Shown here piece after piece: positions 7,528 to 10,184 of a stretch of DNA of 10,184 nt; the first letter of the stretch is position 1, and each line of letters begins with the position of its first letter. This stretch comes from Opitutaceae bacterium (GTDB lineage: Bacteria; Verrucomicrobiota; Verrucomicrobiia; Opitutales; Opitutaceae). The stretch covers positions 1 through 10,184 of the forward strand of contig SXZN01000131.1 of NCBI GenBank assembly GCA_005787865.1. Reading direction: 5' to 3'. The notes beneath the pieces are model-generated. The model was not told where the DNA came from, made no database searches, and was given only the letters and a program-made list of their open reading frames with translations. A program made the translations under genes and the position numbers.

Positions 7528-7770
7528 TTAAGCGTGTGGGGCCGTGCTATCCACTCTTCGGGCTCGTCGCGCCGCCCGCCAGCCATCCCGATGTTTGCGG
7601 ATCCAATCGAGCAGAGCGCGTTCAAAGCCGATATCGTGACCAAGGCGTTCAGACTCGATCCACTTATGCCTTAAAATTTCTTCCCGCTCAGCGAGAAATT
7701 CTTGGTAAAGGCTCGATTGTTTGACAAACTCGCTGCTGCCATCATCGTTCTCTTTAGTTAAGGTCGTCAT
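7528..7770 (-). CDS. Small basic/acidic helical protein of unknown function
   Basis: I do not recognise a named family with confidence. The 80 residues begin with a polar segment (MTTLTKENDDGSSEF). Then comes a strongly helical, charged block, LYQEFLAEREEILRHKWIES (21-40), followed by ERLGHDIGFERALLDWIRKH (41-60) and the Arg-rich GWRAARRARR (63-72). The central part, with its regular tryptophans and the GHDIG turn, looks like a conserved short domain rather than chance translation. There is no signal peptide, membrane segment or cysteine. The Arg-rich end could bind nucleic acid, but that is only a guess. It converges with rpmG and lies beyond that gene's terminator. No Shine-Dalgarno is seen before the ATG at 7770. 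Confidence 0.62.
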   Translation of the reverse strand: MTTLTKENDDGSSEFVKQSSLYQEFLAEREEILRHKWIESERLGHDIGFERALLDWIRKHRDGWRAARRARRVDSTAPHA

Positions 7771-8016
7771 GGTCAGGCCAATTATTTTAGCGGCTAAAAC
7801 AACCGAAAGTGAGGGGCGCGATTATCTGAAATAGTCCCTGCAGCGATGTCATGTATTTCGAACCTAGATGTTTTGCCGCATTCGTGTCAATCTACCTCCG
7901 CGTTCTTCTATGTCAGAATATTGTCCCGATGCTGGATGAATATTCAACCGTGCGCGGGTTCGCATTGACGGCTGGATCAAGTGGGGTAACTTTTCTTTAA
8001 CACCCTGTTGTGTTCG
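7771..8016. other. Intergenic stretch without recognised gene
   Basis: This stretch has no ORF that resembles a known protein. The longest one noticed is 49 codons on the plus strand (7851-8000, starting MYFEPRCFAAF), with no supporting signal. The promoter of the small minus-strand gene should lie near 7771-7830, but no good -35/-10 pair is visible. No tRNA-like cloverleaf is seen. Confidence 0.4.
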
Positions 8017-8128
8017 AGGTGCTCCACCAACGCTCTTTGCCTTTGCTATAATTTGGGAACCGCTGACAGGCGGACTGATGTCAGGCCGTAAATCGGAAGA
8101 CAGGAGGTCCGTCGGGTGGTGCCCACCT
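8017..8128 (+). ncRNA. Candidate structured RNA or leader upstream of the membrane-protein gene
   Basis: Nested complementarity is visible. GGCGGAC (8069-8075) pairs with GTCCGTC (8107-8113) with one G-U. Inside it TGTC (8079-8082) pairs with GACA (8099-8102). Inside that CCG (8086-8088) pairs with CGG (8094-8096) around a TAAAT loop. Outside, AGGTG (8017-8021) can pair with CACCT (8124-8128) and CCACC (8024-8028) with GGTGG (8115-8119). These outer arms can instead form local hairpins, for example GGTGG-TGC-CCACC at 8115-8127. If transcription starts at the -10 element inside the segment, only the inner hairpin and the local 3' hairpin remain. The motif does not match SRP RNA (no GNRA loop and no AGCAGC), RNase P, tmRNA or a riboswitch known to me. 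Confidence 0.35.
8044..8052 (+). promoter_or_regulatory. Extended -10 promoter element (TGCTATAAT)
   Basis: TATAAT at 8047-8052 matches the sigma-70 -10 consensus exactly and is preceded by TGC (8044-8046), the extended -10 form. No clear -35 hexamer lies 16-18 bp upstream, which extended -10 promoters tolerate. Transcription would begin near 8058-8060. It would run through the foldable segment 8069-8113 and on to the membrane-protein gene at 8201, giving a leader of about 140 nt, or end early as a small RNA. Confidence 0.5.
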
Positions 8129-8200
8129 TTAACTTAAAAAGGACATGAGCTCCGGAGTATACGGCACGAATGGAGTGTTATTTTTTTAATCCCACCCACT

Positions 8201-8548
8201 ATGGAAAGACTACCCTACTACCAACTGTTACACATTTTCTCTCTGCTCGTGCTGACGGCGCACACTTTCATGGCTTTTGGAAACCCAGATCCCGCCAACC
8301 GCAAGCGTACGTTAATGGTTACCGGTATCGCTGCTTTACTGATGTTCGTCAGCGGTTTTGGGATGCTCACCATCCAGAAAATCCCCTTCGCGACGGGCTG
8401 GGTACTGGTAAAATTCGTTTGCTGGCTAGGCCTAGCTTCTTTGGGCGGCATCGTCTACCGGAAAGCTCACTTGCGGGGCGCGCTAAGTCTCGCGGCGCTT
8501 TTGCTCCTGCTTGTGGCGGTGGTGATGGTCTATCTTCGTCCGTTCTGA
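8201..8548 (+). CDS. Small four-helix integral membrane protein
   Basis: The protein has 115 residues and four hydrophobic segments at about 8-26, 37-57, 66-85 and 91-112, joined by short loops. The first loop (GNPDPANRKR) and the third loop (RKAHLRG) are basic, so both are probably cytoplasmic. The N-terminal LLHIFSLLVLTAH with H11 and H21 recalls small SirB-like or cytochrome-associated membrane proteins, but I cannot assign a family. The ATG at 8201 is chosen because the first helix starts soon after it; no Shine-Dalgarno is seen (CCCACCCACT precedes it). An overlapping plus-strand frame (8170-8580) lacks this regular hydrophobic pattern. A candidate promoter and structured leader lie upstream. 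Immediately downstream is the Ior pseudogene in the opposite direction. Confidence 0.72.
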   Translation: MERLPYYQLLHIFSLLVLTAHTFMAFGNPDPANRKRTLMVTGIAALLMFVSGFGMLTIQKIPFATGWVLVKFVCWLGLASLGGIVYRKAHLRGALSLAALLLLLVAVVMVYLRPF

Positions 8549-8559
8549 GGATCGCCTGC

Positions 8560-8585
8560 AGCCATCAGCCCGTTAGTTGATGGCT
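8560..8585. other. 8-bp perfect inverted repeat between the membrane-protein gene and the pseudogene end
   Basis: AGCCATCA (8560-8567) pairs with TGATGGCT (8578-8585) around a 10-nt loop. It begins 12 bp after the stop codon of the membrane-protein gene, in the usual place for a terminator. No T run follows on either strand, so an intrinsic terminator is doubtful; it may protect a 3' end. Confidence 0.4.
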
Positions 8586-8919
8586 TAACTCCACCGCGGG
8601 GTAAACGGGCTCACCTAGCCCGGTCGGGGGATTTTTGCTCTGGATGAAATTCACCGACATCGCGGGAGTTTCTGTTGAGCGCAGCCGTGGTTAAGCATTA
8701 AAAGTACTTTGCATAATGAGACCGCGGTCATGGGTTATTTCCTGCAACCAAGCCATGCTGATATTATCGATAATAGAGCCCTGCACTCGGTTTTCCGCGC
8801 CGCTTAAATTTATAATCGGGCCCACCTCAACGGCGGCGGTTACTTGGCGCAGTCAGTGTGCCGTCGACCGCCTCAGTTTTATGTACGGCGCCATTAAATT
8901 TAAGAGTATAGGTCGGCAT
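8565..8919 (-). pseudogene. Decayed remnant of an isoquinoline 1-oxidoreductase-like (IorA/IorB) xanthine-dehydrogenase-family gene
   Basis: Reading the minus strand from ATG at 8919 gives MPTYTLKFNGAVHKTEAVDG, typical of the N-terminus of IorA-type [2Fe-2S] subunits. That frame soon ends in TGA. After a shift of one base, a second frame gives RQVTAAVEVGPIINLSGAEN, then RVQGSIIDNISMAWLQEITH and IMQSTFNA. This matches the C-terminal region of the IorB-type molybdopterin subunit. An in-frame TAA sits where family members usually have a tyrosine. The frame then continues to PPTGLGEP (8607-8630), a highly conserved motif near the end of IorB, and stops at 8565. The whole middle, including all FeS cysteines and most of the molybdopterin domain (some 800 residues), is missing. 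It therefore looks like a large internal deletion followed by a frameshift and a stop. Parentage is from motif memory. Confidence 0.75.
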
Positions 8920-8962
8920 AACGATTAGATTAGAATGGGAATTTGCGGCAGAGCTAAATGAG

Positions 8963-9490
8963 TCAGCGCGACTGGCTGCGTTGCTGGACCCAGTCACTAA
9001 TGGCGGCGTGATTATTGCCGTGACGCCAGATGAGGCTCAGAAATTCTGCGGGTTGAATATCGTGTTGTTGAAAAAATGCGCGATCCCCGCCACAGGCATA
9101 CATCATCGAGGTCGGTAATTCGCCACGCAGCTTAGCGTGGGCTTTGGGAATGAGTCGCGCCAACCAAGGCAGCCCCGCGATGAGAATCGATTTTCCCGGT
9201 AGCTCATTTTCATCAATAAAATGACCGGTCGATTTTCCGCCTTGAACGTTGAGGAAGTAATCGCGGCGAATCAGCTCAATACTCAGGGCAATGTCCCAAC
9301 CAGGCTCGCCCCCGTTCAACTCATCTTCGGCGTAGTCATACAGGTTTTGGGCCGTCCAGCCGTTGGCGGCTAGAAAAGCTTTTTCCTCCGCCGTAAAATA
9401 AGTCTCGGCCCCGCGCTGACCGGCGGCGCACAATTTAACTGCTTGGCGATAAAGTCGCTGCAACCGCTCGATAAAATTATAGTGCTTCAT
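8963..9490 (-). CDS. DUF5069-like protein
   Basis: The function is unknown. The 175 residues have two parts. The N-terminal half is helical and includes NLYDYAEDELNGGEPGWDIA (49-68) and RRDYFLNVQGGKSTG (75-89). The C-terminal half resembles DUF5069: LPWLARLIPKAHAKLRGELP (107-126), MMYACGGDRAFFQQHDI (129-145), then PAEFLSLIWRHG and a final AISDWVQQR. The YxCGxDRxFF pattern is the best mark of the family. No signal peptide or membrane segment is present, so it is probably cytoplasmic. The ATG at 9490 is preceded by ATTAAAGC rather than a Shine-Dalgarno. It lies 54 bp after rnr on the same strand, so the two may share a transcript. Confidence 0.75.
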   Translation of the reverse strand: MKHYNFIERLQRLYRQAVKLCAAGQRGAETYFTAEEKAFLAANGWTAQNLYDYAEDELNGGEPGWDIALSIELIRRDYFLNVQGGKSTGHFIDENELPGKSILIAGLPWLARLIPKAHAKLRGELPTSMMYACGGDRAFFQQHDIQPAEFLSLIWRHGNNHAAISDWVQQRSQSR

Positions 9491-9544
9491 GCTTTAATTA
9501 CTAAAATCGATCAGGGCTGCGGCGCAAGTGAAGCGTGGCCTGAG

Positions 9545-10184
9545 TCAAGGCACGGTGAAATCAATTAAGCGTTTTTGTCGGTCAACTTTGTCCACGACGA
9601 CTTGGACTTTGTGGCCGAGCTCGAATTTTCGTTTGCTCTTGCGGCCGATGAAAGCGGTGCCCGCCCCATTCAGGACGTAAAAATCGTCTTTGAGTGAGGA
9701 GACGGGCACCATGCCGAAAGCCCCGGCTTCGGCGACTTCGATGAAAAAACCATGGTTGCGCACGTCGGTGATGATCGCGGTGAAAAGCGTCTTTTTCTTT
9801 TTTTCCGTCTCGCGCTCAAAATACTCCATAAGTTTCACTTTCACTGAATCCCGCTCGGCTTCGGTGCTGTTGATTTCCGTCAGGCTCAAATGCTCGGCGA
9901 GATTATCTACTTGGGCGATGCGGTAACTCGCGGGATTGCCCTGACCGCCTTTATGTTTGGCGAGATAGGCATCAAAGACACGGTGGACCACTAAGTCAGA
10001 GTAGCGACGAATCGGTGACGTGAAGTGCGTGTAATCTTTTTTATTAAGGCCGTAATGCCCATCAGGTGAGGCGCGGTAACACGCTTTGCGCATGGAGCGC
10101 AGTAATTGGGTGCGGAGGATATAGCCTTGCGGGTGCTCCTTGAGCAGGGTCAGGAGGCGGACAACTTCCGCGCGCTGAGCTAAA
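9545..10184 (-). CDS. rnr: Ribonuclease R (RNB/VacB family), C-terminal part; 5' end outside window
   Basis: RNase R is a processive 3'-5' exoribonuclease that can degrade structured RNA. The last 212 residues are visible. They include the end of the RNB catalytic domain, LLRSMRKACYRASPDGHYGL then KDYTHFTSPIRRYSDLVVHR, a hallmark of the family. A helical stretch follows (EINSTEAERDSVKVKLMEYF). Then comes an S1 RNA-binding domain in the last 80 residues (FTAIITDVRNHGFFIEV ... VVVDKVDRQKRLIDF). The protein stops directly after the S1 domain (DFTVP), so it lacks the long basic tail of the E. coli enzyme. The catalytic aspartates and the cold-shock domains are outside the window. The frame remains open to the last base. 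The DUF5069-like gene follows downstream. Confidence 0.95.
   Translation of the reverse strand, partial: LAQRAEVVRLLTLLKEHPQGYILRTQLLRSMRKACYRASPDGHYGLNKKDYTHFTSPIRRYSDLVVHRVFDAYLAKHKGGQGNPASYRIAQVDNLAEHLSLTEINSTEAERDSVKVKLMEYFERETEKKKKTLFTAIITDVRNHGFFIEVAEAGAFGMVPVSSLKDDFYVLNGAGTAFIGRKSKRKFELGHKVQVVVDKVDRQKRLIDFTVP

Noticed and set aside
7962..7980. GGGTTCG-like stretch resembling a tRNA or tmRNA T-loop
   Set aside because: No flanking T-stem complementarity, acceptor stem or CCA end could be found.
7851..8000. 49-codon plus-strand ORF in the intergenic region
   Set aside because: No start signal, homology or compositional support; likely chance.
8069..8113. Possible SRP (4.5S) RNA, suggested by GTCAGG followed by a short hairpin
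   Set aside because: The GNRA tetraloop and the 3' AGCAGC strand of SRP helix 8 are missing, so it is not SRP RNA.
8170..8580. 136-codon plus-strand frame overlapping the membrane-protein gene
   Set aside because: The 8201-8548 frame has four regular hydrophobic helices; this one is an irregular Arg/Ser-rich shadow.
8716..8928. 70-codon plus-strand frame
   Set aside because: The opposite strand carries recognisable IorA/IorB fragments, which explain the open frame.

Overview
The window is a stretch of bacterial chromosome of moderate GC content, dense with housekeeping genes. It carries primary sigma factor, DNA primase, a complex I subunit, ribosomal protein L33 and RNase R, with accessory and degraded genes between them. 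I see no phage genes, insertion sequence, CRISPR array, tRNA or rRNA. The protein flavour suggests Verrucomicrobiota, perhaps Opitutae: an EIIA-linked diadenylate cyclase, a DUF5069-type protein, a fused Ior-type oxidoreductase remnant, and weak or absent Shine-Dalgarno sequences. This placement is inference from memory of families, not a search.

Left part (1-3320, minus strand): dnaG (1452-3320) is followed by rpoD (1-1392, cut by the window edge), the core of the macromolecular-synthesis operon without an adjacent rpsU in view. A 231-bp divergent gap leads to a secreted DUF362-like protein (3552-4604, plus). It converges on a secreted SOUL-family protein (4618-5163, minus).

Middle part (5259-7436, plus strand): nuoA stands alone, without nuoB-N. 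Twenty-four bases later comes the most interesting gene, a three-part protein: an N-terminal PTS EIIA type-2 domain, a middle domain resembling the pyruvate-kinase C-terminal fold, and a C-terminal DAC (DisA_N) diadenylate cyclase domain. This suggests c-di-AMP synthesis coupled to PTS phosphorylation. Then come a terminator-like hairpin, rpmG (zinc-free L33) and a strong rho-independent terminator.

Right part (7437-10184): an 80-residue conserved-looking small protein (minus) is followed by a 430-bp gap. The gap holds an extended -10 element and a strongly foldable segment that could be a small RNA or the leader of a four-helix membrane protein (8201-8548). Against the 3' end of that gene lies a decayed remnant (8565-8919, minus) joining the first ~21 residues of an IorA-type [2Fe-2S] subunit to the last ~90 residues of an IorB-type molybdopterin subunit. 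After it come a DUF5069-like gene and the 3' part of rnr (RNase R), both on the minus strand and possibly co-transcribed.
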